A stretch of DNA of 64,000 nucleotides from assembly GCA_940746715.1 (NCBI GenBank), contig CALNWN010000003.1, positions 186,001 through 250,000 of the forward strand. The letters are read 5' to 3'. The DNA comes from an uncultured Paraburkholderia sp. Lineage in GTDB: Bacteria > Pseudomonadota > Gammaproteobacteria > Burkholderiales > Burkholderiaceae. How positions within the stretch are numbered: the stretch's first letter is position 1; the number at the start of each line of letters is the position of its first letter. Of this stretch, positions 27,595 to 36,785 are shown piece by piece. A program made the translations under genes and the position numbers. The notes under the pieces were generated by a model. It was not told the DNA's origin. It worked only from the letters and a program-made list of their open reading frames with translations, and did not search any database.

Positions 27595-29264
27595 TCAGCC
27601 CGTGACCGCGCCCTTGTTGGCGGGCAGCGCGAGAGCCGAGTACTTGGCCAGCACGCCGCGCGTGTAACGCGGCTTCGGTTGCTGCCAGGCGGCGCGGCGG
27701 CGCTGCAGTTCGGCGTCGTCGACGTTCAGTTGCAGCAGCAACCGGTGTGCGTCGATGGTGATCGAATCGCCTTCCTGCACGAGGCCGATCGTGCCGCCCA
27801 CAAAAGCTTCCGGCGCGACGTGGCCGACCACCATGCCCCACGTGCCGCCCGAAAAGCGCCCGTCGGTGATGAGACCGACGCTTTCGCCCAGGCCCTTGCC
27901 GATGATCGCCGATGTCGGCGCGAGCATTTCCGGCATGCCCGGACCGCCCTTCGGCCCGAGATAGCGCAACACGACGACGTCGCCGGCGACGATTTTGTCC
28001 GCCAGAATCGCTTCGAGCGCGCTTTGCTCGTCGTCGAATACGCGCGCCGGACCCGTAATCACCGGGTTCTTCAGGCCGGTGATTACGGGTCCGCACCGTC
28101 TTCCGCCAGATTGCCCTTCAGGATCGCGAGGTGGCCTTCCTTGTACAGCGCCTGTTCGATCGGAAAATCACCTGCTGATCCGCGCGCGGCTTGCCCGGCA
28201 CGTCTTTCAGTTCCTCGGCGAGCGTCTTGCCGGTGATCGTGATGCAGTCGCCGTACAAAAGCCCCGCGTCGAGCAGAATCTTCATGACCTGAGGAATGCC
28301 GCCGGCCTTGTGCAGATCCGTCGCGACGTACTGGCCCGACGGCTTCAGGTTGCAGATGACCGGCACCTTCTTGCGCATGCGCTCGAAGTCCTCGATGGTC
28401 CACTCCACTTCGGCGGCGTGCGCGATCGCCAGATAATGCAGCACGGCGTTGGTCGAGCAGCCCGTCGCCATGATCAGCGCCACGGCGTTTTCAATCGATT
28501 TCTTCGTGATGATGTCGCGCGGCTTGAGGTCTTTCTTGACCGCTTCCACGAGCACCCGCGCCGATTCCGCGGCGGAGTCGACCTTTTCCTGGTCGGGGTT
28601 GGCCATCGTCGACGAATACAGCAGCGACATGCCTAGCGCCTCGAACGACGAGCTCATCGTGTTGGCCGTGTACATGCCGCCGCACGAACCCGTGGACGGG
28701 CATGCGTTTCTTTCGACCCCTTCGAAATCTTCCTGCGACATGCGGCCCGCCGTGAATTCGCCGACCGCCTCGAACGACGACACGATGGTCAGGTCGGTGC
28801 CCTTCCAGTTGCCCGGACGGATCGTGCCGCCATACACGTAGATGCCCGGCACATTCATGCGCGCGAGGCCGATCATGCCGCCGGGCATGTTCTTGTCGCA
28901 GCCGCCGATCACGACCACGCCGTCCATCCATTGACCTTGCACGCAGGTCTCGATGCAGTCGGCGATCACTTCGCGCGACACCAGCGAGTACTTCATGCCT
29001 TCGGTGCCCATCGACATGCCGTCCGAAATGGTCGGCGTGCCGAAGGTCTGCGGATTCGCGTCCGCGCCCTTGATCGCGGCGACGGCGGCATCGGCCAGAC
29101 GCTGCAGGCCGGCGCACGGCGTGATCGTCGAGTGGCCGTTCGCAATGCCGATCATCGGCTTGTCGAAGTCTTCCTTCTGATAGCCGAGCGCGTAGTAACA
29201 TCGAGCGGTTCGGCGAACGGGCCACGCCCTGCGTGATGTTCTTCGAACGACGGTTGTATGGCAT
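27595..29264 (-). pseudogene. ilvD: dihydroxy-acid dehydratase with three frameshifts
   Basis: Makes the 2-keto acid precursors of valine, isoleucine, leucine and pantothenate. Start [20 protein letters not shown]. Frameshift 1 near 29205: one extra T after RSM; the frame resumes at [20 protein letters not shown]. The Fe-S cysteine regions [10 protein letters not shown] and [17 protein letters not shown] are intact. Frameshift 2 near 28165: one missing C ([10 protein letters not shown]). Frameshift 3 at about 28086-28093, where the sequence was rewritten into a perfect hairpin. The rest ([24 protein letters not shown]) is open to 27595. Two lesions are homopolymer-like, the third is not. Burkholderia often have further ilvD paralogues, so auxotrophy is not proven. 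Confidence 0.88.
28048..28093. repeat. perfect inverted repeat at the third ilvD frameshift
   Basis: Arms of 18 bp at 28048-28065 and 28076-28093 are exactly complementary around a 10-base loop (28066-28075). In normal ilvD only the inner part would pair (ATCACCGG with CCGGTGAT, encoding KITG and PVIT). The outer bases next to the frameshift match the opposite arm instead of the expected VAK codons, which is the footprint of a hairpin-templated mutation. Confidence 0.75.
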
Positions 29265-29351
29265 GGGGAGCTCCAGTCTGTTTGCTTTGCTGGTCGGTCC
29301 AGTGTAGTTCGGACGCGTCGGGCCAGAATGCTATTTTGCGATATGCGTGTC

Positions 29352-29364
29352 CAATATATTATTG
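29352..29364. promoter_or_regulatory. possible regulator site in the ilvD-LysR gap
   Basis: CAATA-TAT-TATTG, an A/T-rich inverted repeat, lies in the 131-bp gap between divergent ilvD and a LysR-family remnant, the usual place for a LysR box. Assigned only from symmetry and position. Confidence 0.35.
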
Positions 29365-29395
29365 ACGGCCAATTAGGTCGTAAAATGTATTAATA

Positions 29396-30436
29396 ATGCT
29401 GCCAGCCGTTCCCGACCTGCGTCAGTTGCGCTATTTCGTGACCGTCGCCGAAGAAAAGCACTTCGGCCGCGCAGCCGCGTGCCTCTCGATGACGCAGCCG
29501 CCACTGTCGCAGGCGATTCGCGCGCTCGAGGAGACGCTCGGCGTCGAACTGTTCGCGCGCACCAAGCGCTCGGTCGAGCTGACGCGCGTCGGCGCCGACC
29601 TGTTGCCCGAAGTGCAGCGCCTGCTGGCGGCCGCGGAAGGCCTGCGGCCGCTTGCGCAAAGCCTCGCGCGCGGCGAGGCGGGCGTGCTGCTGTCGCTGGC
29701 GTTCGTGTCGACGGCTGACTACGGCTTGCTGCCACGCCTGTTGCGCGACTTCAGCGCGCGTCATCCGCGTGTGCGGCTCGAATTGACCGAGGCCACGAGC
29801 GACGTGCAGGTGGACGAACTCATGGCCGGGCGCATCGACGCCGGACTCGTCATCGCGCCGCTGCCGTCGCGGCATGCCACGCAGTTGTCATGGCTGCCGA
29901 TCGAGCGCGAACCGCTCGTCATTGCAATGTCGACGGAGACGGCGGCGCGCGTGGCGGCCGCCGCGGGCAGTGCCGCCGACCCGCGCGCAGAATGGCTCGA
30001 CGCGCCGGGAGCCTGCGTGAAGTTGCCGATGCGCCGCTCGTCGTCTTCCCAAGACGTTTGGCGCCGGGCTTTTATGACATCATTATGGATTGCTACGGCG
30101 TGGCGGGGCTCGCGCCGCGGGTCGGTCAGGAGGCGATACAGATGCAGACCATCGTGAGCCTCGTGTCGGCGGGCATGGGTGTCGCACTGGTGCCGCAATC
30201 GCCTGCGTAACCTGCGCCGCACGCGCGTCGTGTACCGTGCCGCTGCGGAGTCCGTGCCCGCTATCGAGACAGGTCTCGTCTGGCGCAGCGCTGAAGTGAG
30301 TCCGGTGCTCGCGGGCTTCATCGACATTGTGCGGGCTCATGCCGCGGCTGTGGCGGCGCAGCCGGCTACCTCCGCCATCGCGGTGCAGCCGACGGCGTCC
30401 CATGTCGCGGCGCAGCCAGGCAGGCCCGAAAATTAG
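29396..30436 (+). pseudogene. LysR-family regulator divergent from ilvD, two frameshifts
   Basis: N-terminal HTH intact (LRQLRYFVTVAEEKHFGRAA, SMTQPPLSQAIRALEETLG, LFARTKRSVELTRVG) and the first part of the effector domain. One base is missing near 30007, so the frame leaves DAPG and continues elsewhere as SLREVADAPLVVFPRRLAPGFYD. One extra C near 30195 interrupts ALVPQSLRNLRR. Joined, the three pieces make a protein of about 320 residues plus a Pro/Ala-rich tail. A truncated product would keep the DNA-binding domain and could still occupy its sites. Confidence 0.85.
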
Positions 30437-30544
30437 CGCGGCGGCCGCGAACGCATTGCGCGCTGAGCCGCCAACGCAGGCGGCGCGCGCCGCTCGTCGT
30501 CCATACAAACAAGCTTCTGAACCCGAACTGCCCATAACAACACG

Positions 30545-31444
30545 ATGCTCATTCACCCGAACTTCGACCCCGTTGCCATTCATCTGGGGCCGCTTGCCGT
30601 GCGCTGGTATGGACTGATGTACCTTGTCGCGTTCATCGCGGCGATTGTCGTCGGCCGGCTCCGGCTGCGTTTGCCGTACGTCGCGGCGCAAGGCTGGACG
30701 GCCAAAGACATCGACGACATGCTGTTTTACGGCGTGCTCGGCACGATTCTCGGCGGCCGGCTCGGCTATGTGCTGTTCTACAAGGCTAGCTTTTACTTTG
30801 CGCATCCGCTCGATATCTTCAAGGTCTGGGAAGGTGGCATGTCGTTTCACGGCGGCTTTCTCGGCGTGACCTTCGCGATGGTGCTGTTTGCGTATCAGCG
30901 CAAGCGCTCGTGGCTGCAGGTCACAGACTTCGTCGCGCCGATGGTGCCCACCGGCCTCGCGGCGGGGCGGCTCGGCAACTTCATCAACGGGGAGTTGTGG
31001 GGGCGCGTGACGGATCCGTCCGCGCCGTGGGCGATGCTCTTTCCCGGCGCCGCGCCCGACGCCGCCGCGTGGCTCTCCGCGCATCCGCAACTGGCCGCGC
31101 AATGGCATCTGAACGAAGTGTTCGCGCAATATCACATGCTGCCGCGTCATCCTTCGGAGTTATATGAGATCGCGCTCGAAGGCGTCGCGCTTTTCTTCGT
31201 GCTGTTTTTCTTCTCGCGCAAACCGAAGCCGCTCGGCGCGATTTCCGCGGTGTTCCTGATCGGCTATGGCCTCGCGCGCTTCACCGTCGAATTCGCACGC
31301 GAGCCCGACGACTTCCTCGGACTGCTCGCCATGGGCCTTTCGATGGGCCAATGGCTCTCGCTGCCGATGATCCTCGGGGGCATTGCCATGCTGGTGTGGT
31401 CGTATCGCCGTGGCCGCAGCGAAACGGCGCACGCGCTGCCGTAA
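30545..31444 (+). CDS. lgt: prolipoprotein diacylglyceryl transferase
   Basis: 299 residues, intact, seven predicted membrane segments. Transfers diacylglycerol from phosphatidylglycerol to the lipobox cysteine of prolipoproteins. The signature [14 protein letters not shown] and the upstream SFHGGFLGV with the essential histidine region are present; the N terminus [21 protein letters not shown] is typical. It is followed by a strong terminator. Its substrates in this window include the OmpA-like and SodC-like lipoproteins. Confidence 0.94.
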   Translation: MLIHPNFDPVAIHLGPLAVRWYGLMYLVAFIAAIVVGRLRLRLPYVAAQGWTAKDIDDMLFYGVLGTILGGRLGYVLFYKASFYFAHPLDIFKVWEGGMSFHGGFLGVTFAMVLFAYQRKRSWLQVTDFVAPMVPTGLAAGRLGNFINGELWGRVTDPSAPWAMLFPGAAPDAAAWLSAHPQLAAQWHLNEVFAQYHMLPRHPSELYEIALEGVALFFVLFFFSRKPKPLGAISAVFLIGYGLARFTVEFAREPDDFLGLLAMGLSMGQWLSLPMILGGIAMLVWSYRRGRSETAHALP

Positions 31445-31480
31445 CGCGCGGCGCGTTCCGCGCGCAAGCGATTGACAGCA

Positions 31481-31515
31481 AAACGCCACCGCGTGAACTG
31501 CATGCGGTGGCGTTT
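31481..31515 (+). terminator. rho-independent terminator after lgt
   Basis: Perfect 12-bp stem (AAACGCCACCGC with GCGGTGGCGTTT), 11-base loop, followed by a T-rich tail on the plus strand; the A tract on the other side may let it serve the convergent SIMPL gene too. Confidence 0.75.
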
Positions 31516-31551
31516 TCGTTGGATGCTACAACCCGGCGGGGTGCCCGCGCG

Positions 31552-32272
31552 TCACTTCATTTGCACCGAGCCCGACACGTTGACCGTCACCGTCGACGTC
31601 CCGCCTTCTATCGACACCGGCGCCGCCATCTTCGCGTCGGCGCCCATGGCGCGCGCGCTCATCATCATGACGGGCCGCGGCATCACGCCGTTGTGTCCGA
31701 CGTTGACCTCGCGAATCGAATAGCCGCTGTAGCCGAACGCCTGAGCGGACGAAGCCGCCTGCTCGCGGAACGAGCGGATCGCCTCGCCGGTCAGCTTCTG
31801 CTCGGCGGCGCGCTGGGCTGCGGGCGACAGCGAGAACTGGACGTTTCCCACCTGCATGATGGAAGCCATTTGTCCCGCGAGCTTCGACGCCGCGGCGAAG
31901 TCGTGCGACTCCAGCACGACTTCCGTGCGGCCGCGCCAGGCGGAGATGCGCCCGTCGCGGTCGGTGGACGGATAGATCGAGAACGAGCCCGTGCGCGCGG
32001 TCACGCCGCTCACGCCCTTCGCTTTTTGCAGCGCCGAATCGGCGCGCTGATTCAGCGTTGAGGTCAGCGCCGACGGATCGCTCGCCTCCTGCTCGTAGAA
32101 CAGCGTAATGTCGACGACGTCTTGCGGCACGTCCGCGCTCGCCTGCGCATTCAGCGACAGCACGCCGGCCGGTTGATAGGGCGCGACGCTCTGCGCGCGC
32201 GATGGCGGGCGAGAGCGCGAGCGCAGCACAGACAAGCGCGAAAGCGAGTGCACGTGCGGTGTGTTTGGTTAT
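31552..32272 (-). pseudogene. SIMPL-domain (DUF541) periplasmic protein, start codon lost and frameshift
   Basis: The mature domain is well preserved: GVLSLNAQASADVPQDVVDITLFYEQEA, GRTEVVLESHDF, VQFSLSPAAQRAAEQKL, ending VTVNVSGSVQMK. The signal peptide (TKHTARALAFALVCAALALS) lies in a different frame, lost at about 32195 near ARAQSVAPYQ. At the expected start, 7 bases after GGAG, the codon is ATA (32270-32272), not ATG, suggesting loss of the start as well. The role of this oxidative-stress-associated family is poorly known. Neither export nor efficient initiation is expected. Confidence 0.75.
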
Positions 32273-32513
32273 TGTTGGACTCCTTGCTTGAACACGATGG
32301 CGCGCGAAAAACGGGAGAGGTTCGCGAGAAGTACGCGAGGCTCCCGCGCGATGCAACGGCGGCGCAGCGTTGCCCGAGCCGTTTGCGAGTCCGTTAGGCG
32401 CCTGTAACCTGAGCTTGGTTCCCTAATTTAACGTGGCTGCAACCTTTCCTCACCACGTCGCCCGCGTCCGATCGCAGGAGCGCCAAAGCACTGCCAGGAA
32501 AACTCGGCCGAAT

Positions 32514-32972
32514 TCAAACAAGCCGCTTCGTGATGAAGCGCCACTCCGCTTCAGTCACAGGCGTGATCGACAAGCGGTTGCCTCTTGCCAGCACGCGCAT
32601 GTCTTTCAACTCTTCGTGTTCGCGCAAGGCCACGAGCGGAATCAGCGGAATCTTCTTCTTGAACACGACGTCGACGAGCAGCCAGCGCGGCGTTTCCTGC
32701 GACGACTTGGGGTCGTAATACGGACTCTTGCTGTCGAACTGCGTGGGGTCCGGATACGCCGTGGACGCGACTTCCGCGAGCCCTGCGATTCCGGGCTCCG
32801 GACAACTCGAGTGATAGAACAGCACGCCGTCGCCGATCTGCATGGCATCGCGCATGAAGTTGCGCGCCTGATAGTTGCGCACGCCGGTCCATGGCAGCGT
32901 GCGGTGCGGGGCGTTGGCGAGATGGTCGATGCTTGCTTCGTCCGGTTCGGACTTCATTAGCCAGTAGCGCAT
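32514..32972 (-). CDS. EVE-domain protein
   Basis: 152 residues, intact. MRYWLMKSEPDEASIDHL, TGVRNYQARNFMRDAM and GDGVLFYHSSC are the conserved EVE motifs; the domain is PUA-like and binds modified bases in DNA or RNA. It lies downstream of zapA and the 6S RNA on the same strand, a common order in Betaproteobacteria. The ATG at 32972 starts at the family N terminus; a longer in-frame start would run into the 6S RNA terminator region. Confidence 0.9.
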   Translation of the reverse strand: MRYWLMKSEPDEASIDHLANAPHRTLPWTGVRNYQARNFMRDAMQIGDGVLFYHSSCPEPGIAGLAEVASTAYPDPTQFDSKSPYYDPKSSQETPRWLLVDVVFKKKIPLIPLVALREHEELKDMRVLARGNRLSITPVTEAEWRFITKRLV

Positions 32973-33081
32973 GAATCGAATTGAACGTTGAAAGTTAAGG
33001 ATTTGAAGAAGCAGGGGAAACCGCAGCAACACATAGCTGCAAAACAGACACGCAAAGCGCAAGACGCAGAACGCGACGCAC

Positions 33082-33118
33082 AAAACAAAAACGGCACCGG
33101 ACGCAAGTCCGATGCCGT
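33082..33118 (-). terminator. rho-independent terminator of the 6S RNA locus
   Basis: 12-bp stem with one wobble pair (33091-33102 with 33107-33118), GCAA/TTGC loop, and on the minus strand a run of T residues at 33082-33090. Confidence 0.75.
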
Positions 33119-33119
33119 T

Positions 33120-33312
33120 CCAAATAAGGTCCCCGCCTTAGCCGCTAGGCCGGCATCCTGAACCGGGGGTTCAGAATTGGTCGCAGTTAGCAGCACTTCG
33201 GGTACATTAGACAGAGTGACGCGCACGCCCGTGCTACAAATTTCCGCAACCGTACACATGGCATTGGTTCAAGGAATATATGACCTTGGCGAACCAGGCA
33301 GGGAAGCTAAAC
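33120..33312 (-). ncRNA. ssrS: 6S RNA
   Basis: No coding gene fits here. On the minus strand the region folds into one long interrupted hairpin: CCCTGCC (33297-33303) pairs with GGCGGGG (33131-33137), followed by further pairing inward, with a GTTCGC motif near the 5' end and CTGAACC-N-GGTTCAG near the 3' end, both recalling conserved 6S RNA segments. It lies between zapA and the EVE gene, the classic 6S position, and ends at a terminator. 6S RNA sequesters sigma-70 RNA polymerase in stationary phase. Ends are approximate. Confidence 0.78.
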
Positions 33313-33448
33313 CGATGAAACTGAAACCATTGAATTCAAACGTTTGCGATGCGTGGTTCGTGCATGCTTCACGAACGCTGCGCTTGCGCGCTTCCGCTTG
33401 AATCCCCGACCGGTCGCAAGACCGGTCAGCACTACTCGCAACCGCTGG

Positions 33449-33763
33449 TTACTGCACGCTGTACTGCGCGATGACAGTGCCCAGTTGCCCGTTCATTTGA
33501 TGCATTGTACGCCGGATTTCCTCAGCAGGAAATGCTTCACCGTGACGCACGCTTTGTTGCAGCTTAAGCAGTTCGGATGCCAGCGACAGCGCAGCCATGA
33601 CGGCAATGCGGTCCGTGCCGCGCACGTTGCTGTTATTGCGGATCTTCGACATTTCGGCGTCGACTCGCGCGACTGCCTCGAGCAGCGCGCCTTCCGTTTC
33701 CGGCGAGCAGGCGAGACGATAGGGCACGCCGAGAATCGATACTTCGATCTGCTTGGTGGTCAT
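33449..33763 (-). CDS. zapA: cell division protein ZapA
   Basis: 104 residues, intact. MTTKQIEVSILGVPYRLACSPE and RIAVMAALSLASELLKLQQ are typical; ZapA crosslinks FtsZ filaments at the division site. Its start overlaps the stop of the upstream coiled-coil gene by 4 bp, and the 6S RNA lies downstream. Confidence 0.92.
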   Translation of the reverse strand: MTTKQIEVSILGVPYRLACSPETEGALLEAVARVDAEMSKIRNNSNVRGTDRIAVMAALSLASELLKLQQSVRHGEAFPAEEIRRTMHQMNGQLGTVIAQYSVQ

Positions 33764-34116
33764 GCATTTTCTCCGTGGCGAGTGGCGTCGCTCTCCGCTT
33801 CCACTTCATGCTGAGCGGGCTCGAGCAGATCGAGCTGGTTGTCCGGCTCGTGATGCGCGCGCGCACGCGGCAATTTCTCGAGGATCGCGTTCAGACGCAC
33901 CTGAGCGTCGTCGATCTTGGCCGACAGCGCGTCGCGCTCCGCCTGGAGTGCGTCGCGTTCCTCGCGCAGCAGTGCAAGTTCCGTGCGCGTGGCTTCGGCT
34001 TCGGCACGCGATTGGGCGAGTTGCTCTTCGAGCGCGACGCGCGCTTCATTGTGGCGCTGGCTGATAGCGATCAGCTTGCCGATATTCTGTGAGAGTGTTT
34101 CGAGTTCGGTGAGCAT
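33760..34116 (-). CDS. coiled-coil protein upstream of ZapA (ZapB-like position)
   Basis: 118 residues. A heptad-rich helix spans about residues 1-85 (ARVALEEQLAQSRAEAEATR and LREERDALQAERDALSAKID), then an acidic tail. No signal peptide. Translational overlap with zapA suggests a role in the same division complex; in related genomes it is annotated as hypothetical or ZapB-like. The assignment rests on structure and position, not on a recognised catalytic motif. Confidence 0.8.
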   Translation of the reverse strand: MLTELETLSQNIGKLIAISQRHNEARVALEEQLAQSRAEAEATRTELALLREERDALQAERDALSAKIDDAQVRLNAILEKLPRARAHHEPDNQLDLLEPAQHEVEAESDATRHGENA

Positions 34117-34344
34117 GTGCTGCGTCCTCTAAAGACATCGCATTTTAGCGCGGAATGTCGCACGTTCCGACAATTGTCTCGTTTCGAGACGTAACAACAC
34201 CGCTTTTTGCAGGCTTTTTTCAACTGAAGAAGAAAAACTACTCGTGTACCGGAGCGTGCGTCGGACAATAGCTCGACCCTGTCCGAATCAAACGCACGCG
34301 CGGCACGCATTCTTGACTCGCTCAGAGGGCGCTCATACACTGGC

Positions 34345-34632
34345 CGCATCTGGTGCCCGCGCGCATTCACCGTGCGCGCAGTTAAACGGGAAGCAGGGCG
34401 CGCGGTTCACCTGAACGCGCCAACCTGCGCTGCCCCCGCAACGGTAAGCGACCGCATTCGCGTGCTGCGTATTGCAGTTCAGTACTGCAATACGCAGCAG
34501 AGCAAAGCAGTTCGCGCTTTGCAGTTCGATCCCCATCGCGTGTTCCGGTTCAACTCGCGAGTGTGCCACTGCGCGTCACGCGTGGGAAGGCGGGATTGAA
34601 GGTCGTCAGCCCGGATACCGGCCAGAGGGAGG
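34345..34632 (+). promoter_or_regulatory. cobalamin (AdoCbl) riboswitch
   Basis: Contains the ordered conserved elements: GGTGCCC at 34352, TTAAACGGGAAGCAGG, the core CTGCCCCCGCAACGGTAAG near 34430-34448, GCGTGGGAAGGCG near 34580-34592, and the B12 box GTCAGCCCGGATACCGGCC at 34605-34623. A variable arm holds a 16-bp perfect stem (34463-34478 with 34484-34499). It precedes btuB by about 100 bp and should repress it, and probably the cob genes beyond, when adenosylcobalamin is high. Confidence 0.93.
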
Positions 34633-34725
34633 GGCGCGAAGCGCGAATGTCAAAAGCGCACGCCCGTTACGCGACGGCCTGCGGGGAAGCGGGCCGCGCA
34701 TGCCATCCATGGGAAATCTCATTCC

Positions 34726-36588
34726 ATGCTGTCCCCCATCGCCCGCTCGGTGTTGCTCGCTTCTGCAGGGCTGCCGCATTTCGCGCATGCGCAGGCCGCC
34801 GTGCCTGCAGGTGCCGACTCTTCGTTCACTGTTTTATCGTCGGTTGTCGTGACGGCCGAGCGCGGTCCGCAAGCGCTCGCCGACACGATTCCGCAAACGT
34901 CGCTCTTCGATCAGCAGGACCTTGCCGACACCACCGCGACGGATCTGCCCGGCCTGCTGCAGCTCGCGCCCGGCGCGCAAATCTCGCGTACGGGTGGGCC
35001 CGGTTCGACGGCGAGTCTCTATTTGCGCGGCGCGTCGTCGACGCAATCGCTGGTTCTGATCGACGGTGTGCGTGTCGATTCAGTGAGTCTCGGCGCCGCG
35101 CAAATCGCGCAGATTCCGCTCGACCAGATCGATCACGTCGAGGTCGTGAACGGCAACGTGTCCGCGCTCTATGGTTCGGGCGCGATTGGCGGCGTGGTCC
35201 AGGTGTTCACGAAAGACGGCGGCGAGCATCCGCCGCGCTTCAATTTCTCCGTGGGCTACGGCAGCTATCACACGCAGACACAGCAAATCGGCGCGAACGG
35301 CGCATTGGATAAAGACGGCCGCACGACCTTCAGCATCTCGCTTGCGCGCTCGAAAGACGACGGCTTTTCCGCGCTCAATCCGCGCGGGGCGCCTAATGCG
35401 AATCCCAACGCGAACGGCTATCTGAACGAGAGCATTTCGGCGTCGCTGCGTCACAAGTTCAGCGACAAATGGGACGCGGGCGTCAGCTATTTCCAGTCGA
35501 ACGGCAACAACAGCTACGACAACGCGTATGGCGCGCCGACCGATCTGAACAACCTGTACACGAAGGTGCGCCAGGTGTCCGCGTTTGCGAACGGCAAGCT
35601 GACCGACTGGTGGACCACGCACTTCATCGTCTCGGAAGGCGACGACCGCAGCGTGTCGAACACCAACGGCGTCTACAGCGGCCGCTTCGATACCGACAAC
35701 CGCCAGTACACCTGGCAGAACGATTTCGCGCTCACCGCACAGCAGAAGCTGCGCGTGGGCTATGAGCATCTGGATCAGAGCCTCGATTCCGACGCGTTTG
35801 CCGCGCCCACTCGTCGCGTGGATTCGGGTTTTGCTGGCTACACGGCGCGCTTTGGACGCAACCAGGTCCAGGCGAACGTGCGACGCGACCAGTACTCGGA
35901 TTTCGGCGGGGCGAACAGTTACTATCTCGGCTACGGCTTCGACATCACGTCGCACTGGAAGGTGAGCGCAAGCTACTCAGATTCGTTTCGCGCGCCGAGC
36001 TTCGACGATCTGTACTATCCGCTAAGCGGCAATCCGTCCATCCAGCCCGAGCGCAGCCACTCGCTGGAAGCGGCGCTGCAGTACGCGTCGAATGCGCTGG
36101 GCGTCATGCGTTTAAGCGCTTTCCAGGCGCGTTATTCGAACATGATCGACTATCAGCAGGTCACGCCGGGAATCTACCTAGCCGAGAACGTGGGGCACGC
36201 GAAAGTGCAGGGACTCGAAGGATCGTGGAGCGGGCATGTGGGCAAGACGGACGTGCGCGCGTCGCTGACGCTGCAAAATTCCGTCGACCTCGACAACGAC
36301 GTGGATCTCGTGCGGCGTGCGCGGCGTTTTGCGTCGCTCGCCGTGAATCGCAGCATCGCAGGGTGGCGCGTGGGCGGCGAGTGGATCGTGAGCGGCCCGC
36401 GCGAAGACAGCAGCGGCAAGCTGGGCGGCTACGGCATCGTGAATCTGTCCGCGCGCTACAACATCACGAAGGCCTGGTACGTCGCCGCGCAAATCCAGAA
36501 TCTGTTGAACAAGGACTATGAAGCGGCCTACTCGTATAACTCGCCGCGGCGCGGTGCGTATGTCACGGTTGGCTGGCAGCAGCAGTAG
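34726..36588 (+). CDS. btuB: TonB-dependent vitamin B12 outer-membrane receptor
   Basis: 620 residues, intact. Signal peptide of about 22 residues (ending FAHA), TonB box SVVVTA at about 39-44, plug domain to about residue 165 (LYLRGASSTQSLVLIDGVRV, GNVSALYGSGAIGGVVQV) and a 22-strand barrel ending in the Phe-less but typical terminal strand RRGAYVTVGWQQQ. Riboswitch control and adjacent btu/cob genes support cobalamin as substrate. Since the inner-membrane permease and ATPase downstream are broken, B12 crossing the outer membrane has no local route to the cytoplasm. Confidence 0.93.
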   Translation: MLSPIARSVLLASAGLPHFAHAQAAVPAGADSSFTVLSSVVVTAERGPQALADTIPQTSLFDQQDLADTTATDLPGLLQLAPGAQISRTGGPGSTASLYLRGASSTQSLVLIDGVRVDSVSLGAAQIAQIPLDQIDHVEVVNGNVSALYGSGAIGGVVQVFTKDGGEHPPRFNFSVGYGSYHTQTQQIGANGALDKDGRTTFSISLARSKDDGFSALNPRGAPNANPNANGYLNESISASLRHKFSDKWDAGVSYFQSNGNNSYDNAYGAPTDLNNLYTKVRQVSAFANGKLTDWWTTHFIVSEGDDRSVSNTNGVYSGRFDTDNRQYTWQNDFALTAQQKLRVGYEHLDQSLDSDAFAAPTRRVDSGFAGYTARFGRNQVQANVRRDQYSDFGGANSYYLGYGFDITSHWKVSASYSDSFRAPSFDDLYYPLSGNPSIQPERSHSLEAALQYASNALGVMRLSAFQARYSNMIDYQQVTPGIYLAENVGHAKVQGLEGSWSGHVGKTDVRASLTLQNSVDLDNDVDLVRRARRFASLAVNRSIAGWRVGGEWIVSGPREDSSGKLGGYGIVNLSARYNITKAWYVAAQIQNLLNKDYEAAYSYNSPRRGAYVTVGWQQQ

Positions 36589-36657
36589 GCCGTGCACCAT
36601 GCCGGGCGCGCGCCGATGAACCGCCATTCCGGTTCGCTGCCCGCCACGCTCCAACCG

Positions 36658-36785
36658 ATGAGCGCGAAGCGCGCCGCCGCTATCTGGCTCGTGCTCGCGC
36701 TCGCCGCGCTGGTCGTGCTGATGGCGTCGCTCGCCTTGGGCAGCGTGGCGCTTGCGCCGTCGAGCGTGATCGAGGCGCTGGCGCC
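36658..36785 (+). pseudogene. btuC: cobalamin ABC permease remnant (first TM only)
   Basis: MSAKRAAAIWLVLALAALVV followed by LMASLALGSVALAPSSVIEAL is the N terminus and first membrane helix of a FecCD/BtuC permease. After about 40 residues the homology ends and the frame runs directly into the ATPase gene. Roughly 280 residues are missing, so a deletion of about 0.8-0.9 kb is implied by the usual permease length. The exact junction is uncertain (about 36775-36790). Confidence 0.75.

Noticed and set aside
28048..28093. The ilvD inverted repeat as a transcription terminator
   Set aside because: It lies inside the coding region, lacks a T tract, and coincides exactly with a frameshift.
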